The translations under genes were made by a program, and so were the position numbers. From the NCBI GenBank assembly GCA_002344055.1, contig DDTH01000013.1, positions 209,740-273,739 on the forward strand: 64,000 bases of DNA. Direction: 5' to 3'. The notes under the pieces are model-generated. The model searched no databases. It was not told where the DNA came from and saw only the letters and a list, made by a program, of their open reading frames with translations. The stretch comes from Sphingomonadales bacterium UBA2369. GTDB taxonomy: Bacteria; Pseudomonadota; Alphaproteobacteria; Sphingomonadales; Sphingomonadaceae. Of the stretch, positions 30,978 to 40,987 are shown one piece after another. Numbering within the stretch: the first letter of the stretch is position 1; the number at the start of each line of letters is the position of its first letter.

Positions 30978-32519
30978 ATGAACGGTCTTTTCGAAAATAT
31001 CAGGATCGCCCTGCACCAGGTGTGGCAGCGCCGCTGGCTGGCGCTTGCCGTCGCCTGGGTGATCGCCGCGTCCGGCTGGCTGGCGATCAGCTTCATTCCG
31101 AACAGCTTCGAATCGAAGGCGAAGGTCTTCGCGCAGATCACGCAGGTCCTGCCGAGCGAGAGCGCCACCGGCGGCGTCGATCAGGCGGCGAGCCTATTGC
31201 GGCTGAAGCAGACCCTGACGTCGAACGAGAACCTCACCCGGGTCGTGCGCAGGACCGAGCTGAACACGCTCGCCGCGGACGAGGCCGGCCTGAACAGCGT
31301 GATGGGCGCTCTGCGCGAGAAGATCAAAATCACGGCGATGCCGGACAATATCTTCGAAATCACCGCGACCACCAGCTTCGGCAGCCTCAGCAATGCGCAG
31401 AATGCGCGCGCCTCAGCCGCGGTGGTGCAGCAGCTGATCGAATTGTTCGTCAGCGGCGGCGCCAACACCGAACAGACCGGCCAGTCCATCGCCTTCCTCG
31501 ACACCGAATTGCAGCGTCGCGAGGCGCAATTGCGCGAGGCCGAGCAGCGCCGCGTGGAGTTCGAGCAGCGCTTTCTGGGCGTGCTGCCCGGCGGCGGTTC
31601 GGTCGGCGACCGGATGGGCGCGGCGCGGGCCGAACTGGCGCAGCTCGACCAGACCATCGTCACGGCGCGCGCGGCGATCGGCGCGATGCAGAACCAGTTG
31701 CAGCAGACCCCGGCCACCACGCCGATTCCAGGCATGGAAGGTGCGTTTGGCGGCCCGGCGGGCAGCCAGCTCGCCGCGTTGGAGACACAGCTGTCGCAAT
31801 ATCTGGGCCGCGGCTTCACCGATGCGCACCCGGACATCATCTCGATCCGCGCCCAGATCGCACGTCTGAGGCCGCAAGCGGCCGCCGAGCGTACCAATGG
31901 CCGGGCAGGTTCGGGCGGCATTCCCAATCCCAGCCACGTCTCGCTCCAGTCGATGCTGGCGGAGCGTCAGGCGCAGCTGACCGGCGCGGAATCGCGCAAG
32001 GCGCAGCTGCAGGCCGATCTCGCCCAGCTGACCCAGCGCCAGACGACCGAGCCCGGCGTCGCCGCCGAACAGGCGCGCCTGACCCGCGACTATGACGTGC
32101 TGCGTCAGCAATATGATCGCCTGCTCGCCGACCGCGAACAGCTTCGCCTGCGCAGCGACATGTCGGGCCAGGCAAGCCCGCTCACCGTGCGTGTCGTCTC
32201 GCCGCCGTCGGTGCCTGGCGCGCCGACCAGCCCGAACCGGCCGCTTTTCCTGAGCCTCGTGCTTGTGGTGGCGATCGGCGGCGGCCTCGCGGCGGCCTTC
32301 CTGAAAGGGCAGCTGCAAACGACTTTCCCGACCCAGAACCGCCTCGCCGCGGCCACCGGCCTGCCGGTGCTCGGCTCGGTCGGTGAACTGGTCGGCAAGG
32401 CGGAGCGCGCCCACCGCCGCAAGCGGCTGGTGTGGCTGCTCGGTGGCGGCGGCGCGCTGGCGGCGAGCTACGCGGCGCTGATCGCATTCGAATTCTGGCA
32501 GAACAGCAATGTCGCGTGA
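30978..32519 (+). CDS. Chain-length determinant protein (XrtA system, Wzz-like)
   Basis: Inner-membrane polysaccharide co-polymerase of 513 residues. It has an N-terminal membrane segment (about residues 20 to 40, LALAVAWVIAASGWLAISFI), a long periplasmic coiled-coil region (about residues 175 to 440), a proline-rich SPPSVPGAPTSPNRP before the second membrane segment (FLSLVLVVAIGGGLAAAFL), and one further membrane helix at the C-terminus. It works with the kinase encoded next to control polymer length and export. Confidence 0.93.
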   Translation: MNGLFENIRIALHQVWQRRWLALAVAWVIAASGWLAISFIPNSFESKAKVFAQITQVLPSESATGGVDQAASLLRLKQTLTSNENLTRVVRRTELNTLAADEAGLNSVMGALREKIKITAMPDNIFEITATTSFGSLSNAQNARASAAVVQQLIELFVSGGANTEQTGQSIAFLDTELQRREAQLREAEQRRVEFEQRFLGVLPGGGSVGDRMGAARAELAQLDQTIVTARAAIGAMQNQLQQTPATTPIPGMEGAFGGPAGSQLAALETQLSQYLGRGFTDAHPDIISIRAQIARLRPQAAAERTNGRAGSGGIPNPSHVSLQSMLAERQAQLTGAESRKAQLQADLAQLTQRQTTEPGVAAEQARLTRDYDVLRQQYDRLLADREQLRLRSDMSGQASPLTVRVVSPPSVPGAPTSPNRPLFLSLVLVVAIGGGLAAAFLKGQLQTTFPTQNRLAAATGLPVLGSVGELVGKAERAHRRKRLVWLLGGGGALAASYAALIAFEFWQNSNVA

Positions 32520-32526
32520 GGGCGCT

Positions 32527-33462
32527 ATGAGCAAACGACCATCGCTGCTGGAGCGCGCCGCTGAAGTCTATGACTTCGCGTCCGGCCTGCCCATGGCCGA
32601 CGCGCCCGCGCCGATCGCGGCCGAGCCTGCGGCTGCGCCTGTGCTGGCGCCAGAGCGGCCTCGTCCTGTGGCAGCCCGCCCGGCTCCGGCCGCACCGCCG
32701 GTTCGGCGTCATGTCCCTGTGTCCGCCCCGGCGCGCAGCATTGAGGTCGATCCCGACGCGATGGCGGCGGCCGGCCTGCTCGTGCCGGATGCGCCGGGCG
32801 GCAGCCTTGCCGAGGAATTGCGGCTGGTGAAGCGCCGCCTGCTGGCGTCGGTTGATGCCCGCATCGCCCGTGGCGACGATCGCGCCCGCGTCGTCCTGAT
32901 CGCCTCCGGCCAGCCGGGCGAGGGCAAGACCTTCATGGCGCTGAATCTCGCGCTCTCGATTGCCGCCGAACAGGAGCGCAGCGTGCTGCTGATCGACGGC
33001 GACAATGCCAAACCGGAATTGCTGGCGCGGATGGGCGTGGCGGAGGAAGGTCCGGGCTTTCTGGACAGTCTCGCCGATCCCCGGCTCGACCCGGAATCGC
33101 TCGTGCTCGGCACCGATATTCCGCGGCTTTCCGTGCTCCCGGCCGGGCGCAAGGACCGCAACATCCCGGAATATTTCGCTTCCGCGCGGATGCCGGAGCT
33201 GATCACGCGGCTGTGCGAGGCGGATCCGTCGCGCATCATCCTGATCGATTCCTCGCCCGCGCTGGCGGCGTCCGCGACCGGCGTGCTGGCCCAGCATGCG
33301 GGGCAAACCCTGGTCGTCGTCAAGGCGGACACCACCGCCGAGGCGGACCTCAAGGAAACGCTCGATCTCCTGTCCGGCTGCGACGAGCTCGCTCTGGTGC
33401 TGAACAGCACGGCCTTCCAGGTGGGTGGCCGGCGTTTCGGCAAATATGAGGAATATCGCTGA
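32527..33462 (+). CDS. XrtA-associated tyrosine autokinase
   Basis: Bacterial tyrosine kinase (CpsD/Wzc type), 311 residues. The first 75 residues are a proline/alanine-rich linker. The Walker A variant is SGQPGEGKT (residues 128 to 136), Walker A' is LLIDGDNAKPE and Walker B is IILIDSSPALA. The short C-terminal tyrosine cluster GKYEEYR is the autophosphorylation tail. The ATG at 32527 has GAGGG upstream; an ATG 18 bases earlier lies inside the previous gene. The stop overlaps the start of the next gene by one base. Confidence 0.93.
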   Translation: MSKRPSLLERAAEVYDFASGLPMADAPAPIAAEPAAAPVLAPERPRPVAARPAPAAPPVRRHVPVSAPARSIEVDPDAMAAAGLLVPDAPGGSLAEELRLVKRRLLASVDARIARGDDRARVVLIASGQPGEGKTFMALNLALSIAAEQERSVLLIDGDNAKPELLARMGVAEEGPGFLDSLADPRLDPESLVLGTDIPRLSVLPAGRKDRNIPEYFASARMPELITRLCEADPSRIILIDSSPALAASATGVLAQHAGQTLVVVKADTTAEADLKETLDLLSGCDELALVLNSTAFQVGGRRFGKYEEYR

Positions 33463-35204
33463 TGCGCCTCATTTCACGTCACTTTCTGGCCGGAGCCGTC
33501 GCGCTTTGCGCGTTCGCCGCGCCCGCTTATGCGCAGCCGGACGCCTATGCGCCGCCGCCCGTCGATTTCGTCGAGCCTGGCGAGGCGCCCGCCTCTGCGC
33601 CGTCATCCGGCGGCAACGCCTTGCTCGAACCGGTGCAGAATGCTGCGCCGGAAGCCGCCCCGCGCCGCCTGCGCGTCGATCTCGGCGGCTATGTCGAAAC
33701 GCATGCGGGCATCAGCGCGGAACTCGCCGACGGTGGCGGGATCGGTTCCGAGGATACTTTGACCTACACTGCGGTCGCCGCCGGCGTGGATGGCCAGATC
33801 GTCACCCGCCGCGTCGCCGCCAGCTTCGGCTATCGCTACGAGCGCCGCTTCGAACTGAATGGCGATCTGCCTGACAGCGACGTGCACAGCGGCATTGGCC
33901 AGGTGCGCGCGCAGCTTGTCCCGAATACGGTGATGGTCGAGGCCGGGGGTATGGCCACGCGCACCGGCGGCACCGGAGGCGCATTCGGCGTCACCGAGCG
34001 CGATGCGGGATCGCAGGTCTATGCGGGCTATGCGGGGCCGACCGTTTCGACCCGCGCCGGCAATGTCGCGATCAACGCCTTTTACCGGCTCGGCTACATC
34101 AACGTCGATGACGACAGCCTCGCCGGCGTCGCCTCGCTGGATGGCGGCTTCGATTCCACCGTCCACATGGCGGGGGTCAGCGCGGGGGTCGCGCCGGGGC
34201 AGGGCAGCCCCGTTGGCATCACGGTCAGCGCCGGCCATATGAGCGCCTCGACCAGCGTCTTCGATACCGAATTCGAGAGCCAGTTCGTCCGCGGCGACGT
34301 GCTGCTGCCGGTCAATCCGGCGCTCGCGCTGAGTGCGGGCGTGGGCTATTCGCGCGGCAAGGTGACGCAGCAGGATGTGCTGCGTGACGGCAATGGCGTC
34401 CCGGTCTTCGACGGCAACGGCAATCTCTTCGCCGATCCGGCCGCGCCGCGCGTTACCGCTTACGACGTCGAGGGCGTCTATGCCGATGCCGGCTTCGTCT
34501 GGCGCCCGACGCCGCGTTCCGAACTGCAGTTCCGCGCCGGAATCAACGACGATGGCGATCCCATCGTCGCCGGTTCGGCCGCTTTTCAGGTCGGCCGCAA
34601 TTTCGGTTTCAGCTTCACTTTGTATGATAACGACGAGACTTACGGCACGAACCTGATCCGTAATCTCCGGAATTTGCCTGACGAGTTCAAGGTCGAGCGC
34701 GATCCGCTCAGCGGTGGCCTGGCCGCCGGCTGCACCTTCGACGAGGCCAATCCCGGCCGCGGCGTCTGCCTCAGCCCGGCTCTCCAGTCGATCACCGGCG
34801 CGTCCTACCGGATGCGCGGGGGAAGCGTGCTGTTCTCGGGCAATGGCCGTTTCTGGAACTGGGGCGGTGGCATCGCTTATTCCCGCCGCGACTTCCATCT
34901 GCCGGACGATCCGATCTTCGCCAACGCCTATGCGCCGAGCGACCAGGACGTTGCCGTTTTCGTCTCGGGCGGGCGCCGCCTGGGCCGCTACGCCGGCATC
35001 GGCTTCGACACCTATGTCAGCGTCTTCGACAGCGAGGACAATGATCGTGACGTCACCACCATCGGCGGCCGCGTCAATTTCGATCGCGGCTTCCTGATGG
35101 GGCGGCTGGAGCTGATCGTCGCTGCGGGCCTCAGTCACCGGTCGATGTTCACTGCGGATTCGCTGGTCGCCGACGGCATTATCGGCATTCGTTACAATTT
35201 CTGA
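33462..35204 (+). CDS. Outer-membrane beta-barrel protein (XrtA EPS locus)
   Basis: A 580-residue exported protein. The signal peptide ends at PAYA-QPD (about residue 24). A disordered proline-rich stretch runs to residue 65, then alternating beta strands with turn motifs fill the rest, and the chain ends with GIIGIRYNF, a terminal phenylalanine typical of barrels inserted by the BAM complex. In XrtA loci this position is held by an outer-membrane protein of the EpsL type; the exact role in export is not known. Confidence 0.87.
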   Translation: MRLISRHFLAGAVALCAFAAPAYAQPDAYAPPPVDFVEPGEAPASAPSSGGNALLEPVQNAAPEAAPRRLRVDLGGYVETHAGISAELADGGGIGSEDTLTYTAVAAGVDGQIVTRRVAASFGYRYERRFELNGDLPDSDVHSGIGQVRAQLVPNTVMVEAGGMATRTGGTGGAFGVTERDAGSQVYAGYAGPTVSTRAGNVAINAFYRLGYINVDDDSLAGVASLDGGFDSTVHMAGVSAGVAPGQGSPVGITVSAGHMSASTSVFDTEFESQFVRGDVLLPVNPALALSAGVGYSRGKVTQQDVLRDGNGVPVFDGNGNLFADPAAPRVTAYDVEGVYADAGFVWRPTPRSELQFRAGINDDGDPIVAGSAAFQVGRNFGFSFTLYDNDETYGTNLIRNLRNLPDEFKVERDPLSGGLAAGCTFDEANPGRGVCLSPALQSITGASYRMRGGSVLFSGNGRFWNWGGGIAYSRRDFHLPDDPIFANAYAPSDQDVAVFVSGGRRLGRYAGIGFDTYVSVFDSEDNDRDVTTIGGRVNFDRGFLMGRLELIVAAGLSHRSMFTADSLVADGIIGIRYNF

Positions 35205-35229
35205 ACCCGGCGCGGGTACGGAGAGGTTT

Positions 35230-36318
35230 ATGTATATCGAGCATTACGGCCTTGGCGGTCCGCCTTTCCAGCTGACGCCGGACGCGCGCTTCTGGTTCGA
35301 CAGCCGCACGCATCGCAAGGCGATGGCCTATCTGGGCTATGGCCTGGCGCAGGCCGAGGGCTTCGTGGTCGTGACCGGCGAGATCGGGGCGGGCAAATCG
35401 ACGCTGGCCGCGCACCTACTCGCGAAGATCGACCGCGCCCGGCTGAACGCGCTGGAGATCGTCTCGACCCAGGTCGAAGGCGACGACATGCTGCGGCTGG
35501 TCGCACAGCGTCTCGGCGTCGCGTTCGACGGTGCCGCCAAGGCCGCTCTGCTGGAGCGGGTCGAAGTCGCGCTCGAGGACGAATATCGCGGCGGCAAGCG
35601 CACCCTCATCGTGGTCGATGAGGCGCAAAATCTCACCGTCTCCGCGCTCGAAGAATTGCGGATGCTCTCCAATTTCCAGCTTGGCGGACGCGCCCTTGTC
35701 CAGATCCTGCTGCTTGGCCAGCCCGAATTCCGCGACCGGCTCGCAGGGCCGGGGCTGGAGCAGCTCCGCCAGCGGGTGATTGCCACCCATCACCTCGATG
35801 CGATGGAGCGGGACGAGGTCGAGGCCTATGTCCGCCACCGGCTCACCGTTTGCGGCTGGGCGGGGCGGCCGGATTTCGCGCCCGCCGCCTGGGACGCGCT
35901 CTATCGCTGCACCGGCGGCCTGCCGCGGCGGCTGAACCAGTTGATGAACCGGCTGCTGCTGCATGCGGCGGTCGAGGATCTGGACGTGATCGGCCGCGAG
36001 GCGATCGACGCCGTCGCCGACGATCTCGAGATCGAACGGTCGCGCGACGACAATGAGCCGGCCCTGCCGCTGAACGCCGCGCCAGAAGTCGTGGAGCCAG
36101 TTCGCCACGAACCGGCGCCTGCCGCGCCATTCTTCGCTCCGACCGGGCCGGTGGACGACGCCAGGATCGAAGCGCTGGAAGCGCGACTGGCCGAGCAGGA
36201 GGCGATCCTGCGCCGCGTTCTCACCCTGCTGATCGATCAGGCCGAATATGCCAATGCGCCATGGGATCAGACGAGCGAGCGCCGCGCCGGCATGGAACGC
36301 CGCTTCCACGCGGTCTAA
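35230..36318 (+). CDS. XrtA-associated ATPase
   Basis: AAA-type ATPase related to ExeA/GspA, 362 residues. It begins MYIEHYGLGGPPFQLTPDAR, as this family does. Walker A is TGEIGAGKST, Walker B is TLIVVDEAQNLT, and a helical C-terminal part follows (GGLPRRLNQLMNRLLLHA). The last 90 residues are linker and coiled coil (DARIEALEARLAEQEAILRR). It is found in nearly every XrtA locus; its mechanistic role is not settled. Confidence 0.93.
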   Translation: MYIEHYGLGGPPFQLTPDARFWFDSRTHRKAMAYLGYGLAQAEGFVVVTGEIGAGKSTLAAHLLAKIDRARLNALEIVSTQVEGDDMLRLVAQRLGVAFDGAAKAALLERVEVALEDEYRGGKRTLIVVDEAQNLTVSALEELRMLSNFQLGGRALVQILLLGQPEFRDRLAGPGLEQLRQRVIATHHLDAMERDEVEAYVRHRLTVCGWAGRPDFAPAAWDALYRCTGGLPRRLNQLMNRLLLHAAVEDLDVIGREAIDAVADDLEIERSRDDNEPALPLNAAPEVVEPVRHEPAPAAPFFAPTGPVDDARIEALEARLAEQEAILRRVLTLLIDQAEYANAPWDQTSERRAGMERRFHAV

Positions 36319-36328
36319 AGGAGGCGGC

Positions 36329-37186
36329 GTGCAGCCTCCCGTCATCAACGCACTCTCGGTCGACGTCGAAGACTGGTTCCAGGTCGGCGCGTTCGAGAAA
36401 GTGATCGACCGCTCCGATTGGGACCGGCTGCCGCACCGCGTCGAGCGCAACGGCCAGGCGGTGATCGACCTGTTCGAGCGGGCAGGGGTAAAGGCGACCT
36501 TCTTCACGCTGGGCTGGGTGGCGGAACGCTTCCCGGCATTGATCCGCCGCGCGGCGGAGGCAGGCCATGAAATCGCCAGCCACGGCTGGGATCACAAGCG
36601 CGTCTTTACGATGGACGCGGCGGAATTCCGCGCCGACATCGGCCGCGCCCGCGCCGCGATCGAGGATGCTTCGGGCGTGAAGGTCACAGGCTATCGCGCG
36701 CCGAGCTTCTCGATCGACGCCCGCACCCCCTGGGCGCACGAAGTGCTGGCCGAGGAAGGCTATGCCTACAGCTCCTCGGTCGCGCCGATCGTCCACGATC
36801 ATTATGGCTGGCGGGAGGCGCCGCGCTTCGCCTTCCGGCCGCTGGCGGGCTCGGACCTGCTGGAATTGCCGGTGACGACCGTCGAATGGGGCGGACGCCG
36901 CGCTGCGGCCGGCGGGGGCGGCTTCTTCCGGCTGCTGCCCTATCGTTTCTCCAGCTGGGCGATCGAGCGGGTCAACCGCAAGGATGACCGCCCGGCCATC
37001 TTCTATTTCCACCCGTGGGAAATCGATCCCGATCAGCCGCGCGTATCGAACGCGCCGCTGAAATCGCGCGTGCGCCACTACACCAATCTCGGGAAAATGG
37101 AGCGCAAGCTGTTCCGTTTGTTCCGTTCCCATGCCTGGGACCGCACCGACCGGGTCGCCGCGCGCGAGCAAGCGAGGCTCGCATGA
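36329..37186 (+). CDS. XrtA-system polysaccharide deacetylase
   Basis: NodB-type metal-dependent deacetylase, 285 residues. The catalytic Asp pair is in LSVDVEDWF, the metal site is in HEIASHGWDHKRVF (H-x3-5-H), GYRAPSFSID holds the substrate groove, and FHPWEIDP is the last motif. A C-terminal extension typical of XrtA loci (KSRVRHYTNLGKMERKL) is present. The GTG at 36329 has a perfect AAAGGAGG six bases upstream. It would remove acetyl groups from the exopolysaccharide. Confidence 0.94.
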   Translation: MQPPVINALSVDVEDWFQVGAFEKVIDRSDWDRLPHRVERNGQAVIDLFERAGVKATFFTLGWVAERFPALIRRAAEAGHEIASHGWDHKRVFTMDAAEFRADIGRARAAIEDASGVKVTGYRAPSFSIDARTPWAHEVLAEEGYAYSSSVAPIVHDHYGWREAPRFAFRPLAGSDLLELPVTTVEWGGRRAAAGGGGFFRLLPYRFSSWAIERVNRKDDRPAIFYFHPWEIDPDQPRVSNAPLKSRVRHYTNLGKMERKLFRLFRSHAWDRTDRVAAREQARLA

Positions 37187-38229
37187 ACGCCCCGTCCCGG
37201 CTCGGCGCCGCGCGGGTCGCCGCCGCCGATCTCGCCGACGGCAAGGTCGCGGCGCGGATCGACGCCTTTGTGCGCGAACACCCGGAATCGACGCCCTTTC
37301 ACCGCCCGGCCTGGAGCCGCGCGGTCGCGGCGGGCACCGGCAACCACCCGCATTACCTGATCTGCGAGCAGGGCGGCACGCTGACCGGGATATTGCCGCT
37401 GACCGAGATTCGCTCGGCTCTGTTCGGGCGGTCTTTGGTGTCGGCGGGCTTTGCGGTCGATGGCGGCATCCTCGCCCATGGCGCGGAAAGCGTCGCGGCG
37501 CTGACCGACGCGGCCGTGATGCTGGCCGAGAAGCTGGCCTGCCCGACGATCGAACTGCGCGGCGGCCCCTTGCCGCCCTTCTGGCGGGCGAGCGAAGGCA
37601 CTTATGCGGGCTTCGTCCGCGATCTTCCGAGCGGCGAGGAAGCGATCCTGAAGTCGATCCCCCGCAAGCAGCGTGCGGAGGTCCGCAAGGGACTGGAGCG
37701 TGGCCTTGATGTCTCGATCGGCCGGAACCTCAAGGGCCATTTCAGGGCCTATTCCGACAGCGTCCGCAATCTCGGTACGCCGGTTTTCCCGCGTGGCCTG
37801 TTCCGGGCCATGCTCGAAACCTTCGGGGAGGATGCGAACATCGTCCTGATCTCGAAGAACAATGCGCCGGTCTCGGCCGTTTTGAGCCTCTATCACGAAG
37901 GTACTGTCTATCCCTATTGGGGTGGCGGCACCGCGGCGGCGCGGGGCGAGCGGGCGAACGAACTGCTCTATTTCGCGCTGATGAAGCATGCCGCCGAACG
38001 CGGCTGCACCCGCTTCGATTTCGGCCGCTCGAAATTCGGCACCGGCGCGTTCGCCTTCAAGAAGAATTGGGGCTTCGAGCCGCGGCCGCTTGTCTACGCC
38101 AGTTGGGGCGCGCATCGCGAGATCAACCCGCTCAGCCCGAAATACCGGCTGCAGGTCGCGGCCTGGAAGAGGCTGCCGCTCTGGGCCGCCAACCGCATGG
38201 GGCCGTTCCTGTCGCGCGGGCTCGGCTGA
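37183..38229 (+). CDS. FemAB-family protein, XrtA/PEP-CTERM-associated
   Basis: A 348-residue GNAT-fold protein related to FemAB peptidyltransferases. Visible family blocks are PFHRPAWSRAVAAGTGNHPH, KSIPRKQRAEVRKGLERGLD and FDFGRSKFGTGAFAFKKNWG. Its ATG overlaps the deacetylase stop (ATGA) and its end overlaps the glycosyltransferase start. The family probably adds an amino-acid or acyl group during envelope or polysaccharide assembly; the reaction is unknown. Confidence 0.92.
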   Translation: MNAPSRLGAARVAAADLADGKVAARIDAFVREHPESTPFHRPAWSRAVAAGTGNHPHYLICEQGGTLTGILPLTEIRSALFGRSLVSAGFAVDGGILAHGAESVAALTDAAVMLAEKLACPTIELRGGPLPPFWRASEGTYAGFVRDLPSGEEAILKSIPRKQRAEVRKGLERGLDVSIGRNLKGHFRAYSDSVRNLGTPVFPRGLFRAMLETFGEDANIVLISKNNAPVSAVLSLYHEGTVYPYWGGGTAAARGERANELLYFALMKHAAERGCTRFDFGRSKFGTGAFAFKKNWGFEPRPLVYASWGAHREINPLSPKYRLQVAAWKRLPLWAANRMGPFLSRGLG

Positions 38230-39449
38230 TGCCGGAGATCCTGTTCCTGGCCCACCGCATCCCGTTTCCGCCGGACCGGGGCGACAAGATCCGCTCGTGG
38301 CAAGTGCTGCGGGCGTTGACGAAGCTCGGCCGGGTCCATCTTGCCTGCTTCGCGGACGACGATGCCGACGCGGCGCACCTCGCCGCCTTGCGCGAGGCGC
38401 TGCCGGAACTGGGCGAGGCCTATGTCGAGGTCCGGCGCACCGGCAAGGCGAAAGCGGGGCTTGCCGCTTTGTCTTCCGGCAAGCCGCTCTCGCTCACGCT
38501 ATTCGATAGTGCCGAGATGCGCCGGTTCGTGGTGTCGAAGCTGCCCGGCATCGACGCGGTCTACATCTTCTCCAGCCAGATGGCGCAGTTCGTCCCGGCC
38601 AGCGCCAGCGCGCGGGTGGTCATGGACTTCGTCGACATGGATTCGGAGAAATTCGCCTCCTACGCCGCCGAGGGTCGCGGTCCCATGCGCGCCGTCTACG
38701 CCCGCGAAGCGACGAAGCTGTTCGCCTATGAGCGTGAGGTGGCCGCGCGGGCCGATGCGAGCCTGTTTGTCAGCCAGGCCGAAGCAAACCTGTTCCGCCG
38801 CCGCACGGGAAATTTGGAAGTTCAGGGTGCGCGCATCCACGCGCTCGGCAACGGCATCGACAGCGACCTGTTCGACCCCGCCGCCACCTTCCCGACGCTG
38901 ACGGCCGAGGAAAGAGGGCAGGGGCCATTGCTGCTCTTCACCGGCCAGATGGATTACCGGCCGAACATTGATGCGGTCGCCTGGTTCGCGGGCGAAGTCT
39001 TGCCGCAGCTGCCGGACGCGCACTTCGTCATCGCCGGACGCAATCCCGATGCCGAGGTGCAGGCGCTCGCCGGGCCGCGCGTCACCGTAACCGGCGGTGT
39101 CGCCGACATGCGCAGTTGGCTGGCGGCGGCGGACGTCGTCGTCGCGCCGCTGCGGATCGCGCGCGGGGTGCAGAACAAGGTTCTGGAAGCGATGGCGATG
39201 GCCAAGCCCGTCGTCGCCACCCCGGCCGCATTTGAAGGGATCGAAGCCGATCCGGGCCGAGACCTGATCGTCGCCGATGGCCCCACCGCCTTTGCCGATG
39301 CGATCAAGGCCCTGCTCACGGACCCGGCCCGCGCCGCGCGCCTTGGCGCCGATGCGCGCGCCTTGGTGGTCGGCGACTATCGCTGGGAAGCCCGGCTCGC
39401 GCCGCTGGCGGACCTGCTCTTCTCCGCCACAGAGGCGCAGGCGGCATGA
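38229..39449 (+). CDS. Glycosyltransferase, XrtA/PEP-CTERM-associated
   Basis: GT-B glycosyltransferase, 406 residues. The N-terminus FLAHRIPFPPDRGDKIRSWQ is characteristic of the XrtA-linked family. The C-terminal nucleotide-sugar domain holds LLLFTGQMDYRPNIDAVAWF, then FVIAGRNPDAEVQAL and the acidic GVQNKVLEAMAMAKPVVATP region. It would extend the polysaccharide repeat unit in the cytoplasm. It is translationally coupled to its neighbours. Confidence 0.93.
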   Translation: MPEILFLAHRIPFPPDRGDKIRSWQVLRALTKLGRVHLACFADDDADAAHLAALREALPELGEAYVEVRRTGKAKAGLAALSSGKPLSLTLFDSAEMRRFVVSKLPGIDAVYIFSSQMAQFVPASASARVVMDFVDMDSEKFASYAAEGRGPMRAVYAREATKLFAYEREVAARADASLFVSQAEANLFRRRTGNLEVQGARIHALGNGIDSDLFDPAATFPTLTAEERGQGPLLLFTGQMDYRPNIDAVAWFAGEVLPQLPDAHFVIAGRNPDAEVQALAGPRVTVTGGVADMRSWLAAADVVVAPLRIARGVQNKVLEAMAMAKPVVATPAAFEGIEADPGRDLIVADGPTAFADAIKALLTDPARAARLGADARALVVGDYRWEARLAPLADLLFSATEAQAA

Positions 39450-40984
39450 GCGCGAGCATCGCCGGCACGATCGCCACGCCGTCGCCCGCCAGCACGATCT
39501 GGCAGCGGCAGCTGACCATCCTCGGCGTCGCCGCCGCGGCAATCCTGGCCCTGTTCTGGCGCGACGCGGCGGACATGGTGGGCATCTGGTGGAACAGCTC
39601 CACCTACAATCATTGCATTCTGATCCCGCCGCTGGTCGGCTGGCTCGCCTGGCAGCGCCGCGCCGAACTGGCGCAGCTGACACCCAAAGTCTGGCTGCCC
39701 GGTCTCCTGCTCGTCGCCGCCGGCGCGTTCGGCTGGCTGCTCGGCTATGCCGGCGGCATTTCCTTCGCCCGCCACGCCGGCCTGGTGCTGATGCTGCAGG
39801 GCGCGGCGATCACGCTGCTCGGCAAAGCGGTCTCGCGCGGCCTGGCCTTCCCGATCTTCTTCGCGCTTTTCGCCATTCCCTTTGGCGACGAATTTGTCCC
39901 CTTCATGCAGACCGTGACGGCCGAGCTGGCGATGGGCCTGCTCAACATGTCCGGCGTTCCCGCCCACCTCGAAGGTGTCTTCATCACCACGCCAATCGGC
40001 TATTTCGAGGTCGCGGAGGCCTGCGCCGGGGTGAAGTTCCTGGTGGCGATGGCCGCGCTCGGCGCGCTTGTCGCCAATGTCTGCTTCCGGTCGTGGAAGC
40101 GCCGCATTCTCTTCCTCGCCGCCTGTGCCATCGTGCCGGTGCTCGCCAACGGCATCCGCGCCTTCGCCACCATCTACATTGCCGAGGGCAGCAGCGTCGA
40201 ATTCGCGAGCGGCATGGATCACGTCATCTATGGCGGCATCTTCTTCGCAGTCGTCATCGCGCTCATCATGGGCGCCGCCTGGCGCTTCTTCGATCGCAAG
40301 GTGAGCGACCCCTGGTTCGATCCGCGCCGGCTACAGCCGCAGCCGGTTGCCCCTGACGCCGAGCCGCGCCTCTGGCGAAACGCTGGCCTTGTGGTCACCA
40401 TCGCCGCCGCGCCGATGCTCTGGGCCGGCGCGATCGCCGCGACTGGGCAGGGGGAGGCGCCTGCCGCGCTGCAGATGCCGGCGGTGCAGGGTTGGCAACA
40501 GACCGAAACCGTGTCCGGCCGCCCGTGGGCACCGCATTTCGCCGGCGCCGACCGCATGGAAACTGTGCACTACCGCGACGCGCAGGGCCGTGAGGTCACC
40601 CTCGTCATCGCCTGGTTCGCGTCGCAGGATGAGCAGCGCAAGCTCACCGGCTTCGGCCAGGGCGCGGTCGCGCCGGGTTCGGACTGGGCGTGGACCGCCG
40701 ACGCGCCCGCTCCGCCGGACGGACGGGCCGAGCGGCTGGCGAGCCACGGCGAGTCGCGCGAGGTTGTCAGCTTCTACCGCGTCGGCGATACCCTGACCGG
40801 GAGCGCGGCACGGGTGAAACTGGAGACGATGAAGGTGAGGCTGATCGGCGGACCGCAGCGCGCGGTGGCGGTGCTCGTGTCTGCGGGCGCGCAGCCGGGC
40901 GGATCGAGTCCGCGCGAGGCGATCGACGCCTTCCTGACCGCGCTCGGCCCCGTCGACGCTTTCGTCGACCGCATCGGCAACTGA
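39446..40984 (+). CDS. xrtA: Exosortase A fused to EpsI domain
   Basis: Membrane protease/transpeptidase that processes PEP-CTERM sorting signals. Residues 1 to about 285 hold eight membrane segments with the catalytic Cys193 (EVAEACAGVKFL), Arg238 (LANGIRAFATIY) and His259 (GMDHVIYGG). Residues of about 300 to 512 form the EpsI-type domain fused to exosortase A in many genomes (WQQTETVSGRPWAPHFAGAD, SDWAWTADAPAPPDG). It defines this locus as an XrtA system. No PEP-CTERM substrate gene is encoded in the window. Confidence 0.96.
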   Translation: MSASIAGTIATPSPASTIWQRQLTILGVAAAAILALFWRDAADMVGIWWNSSTYNHCILIPPLVGWLAWQRRAELAQLTPKVWLPGLLLVAAGAFGWLLGYAGGISFARHAGLVLMLQGAAITLLGKAVSRGLAFPIFFALFAIPFGDEFVPFMQTVTAELAMGLLNMSGVPAHLEGVFITTPIGYFEVAEACAGVKFLVAMAALGALVANVCFRSWKRRILFLAACAIVPVLANGIRAFATIYIAEGSSVEFASGMDHVIYGGIFFAVVIALIMGAAWRFFDRKVSDPWFDPRRLQPQPVAPDAEPRLWRNAGLVVTIAAAPMLWAGAIAATGQGEAPAALQMPAVQGWQQTETVSGRPWAPHFAGADRMETVHYRDAQGREVTLVIAWFASQDEQRKLTGFGQGAVAPGSDWAWTADAPAPPDGRAERLASHGESREVVSFYRVGDTLTGSAARVKLETMKVRLIGGPQRAVAVLVSAGAQPGGSSPREAIDAFLTALGPVDAFVDRIGN

Positions 40985-40987
40985 ACC

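Noticed and set aside
33603..35138. Open frame of 511 codons antisense to the outer-membrane barrel gene
   Set aside because: The plus-strand gene has a signal peptide, barrel pattern and operon context; the antisense frame has no such features.
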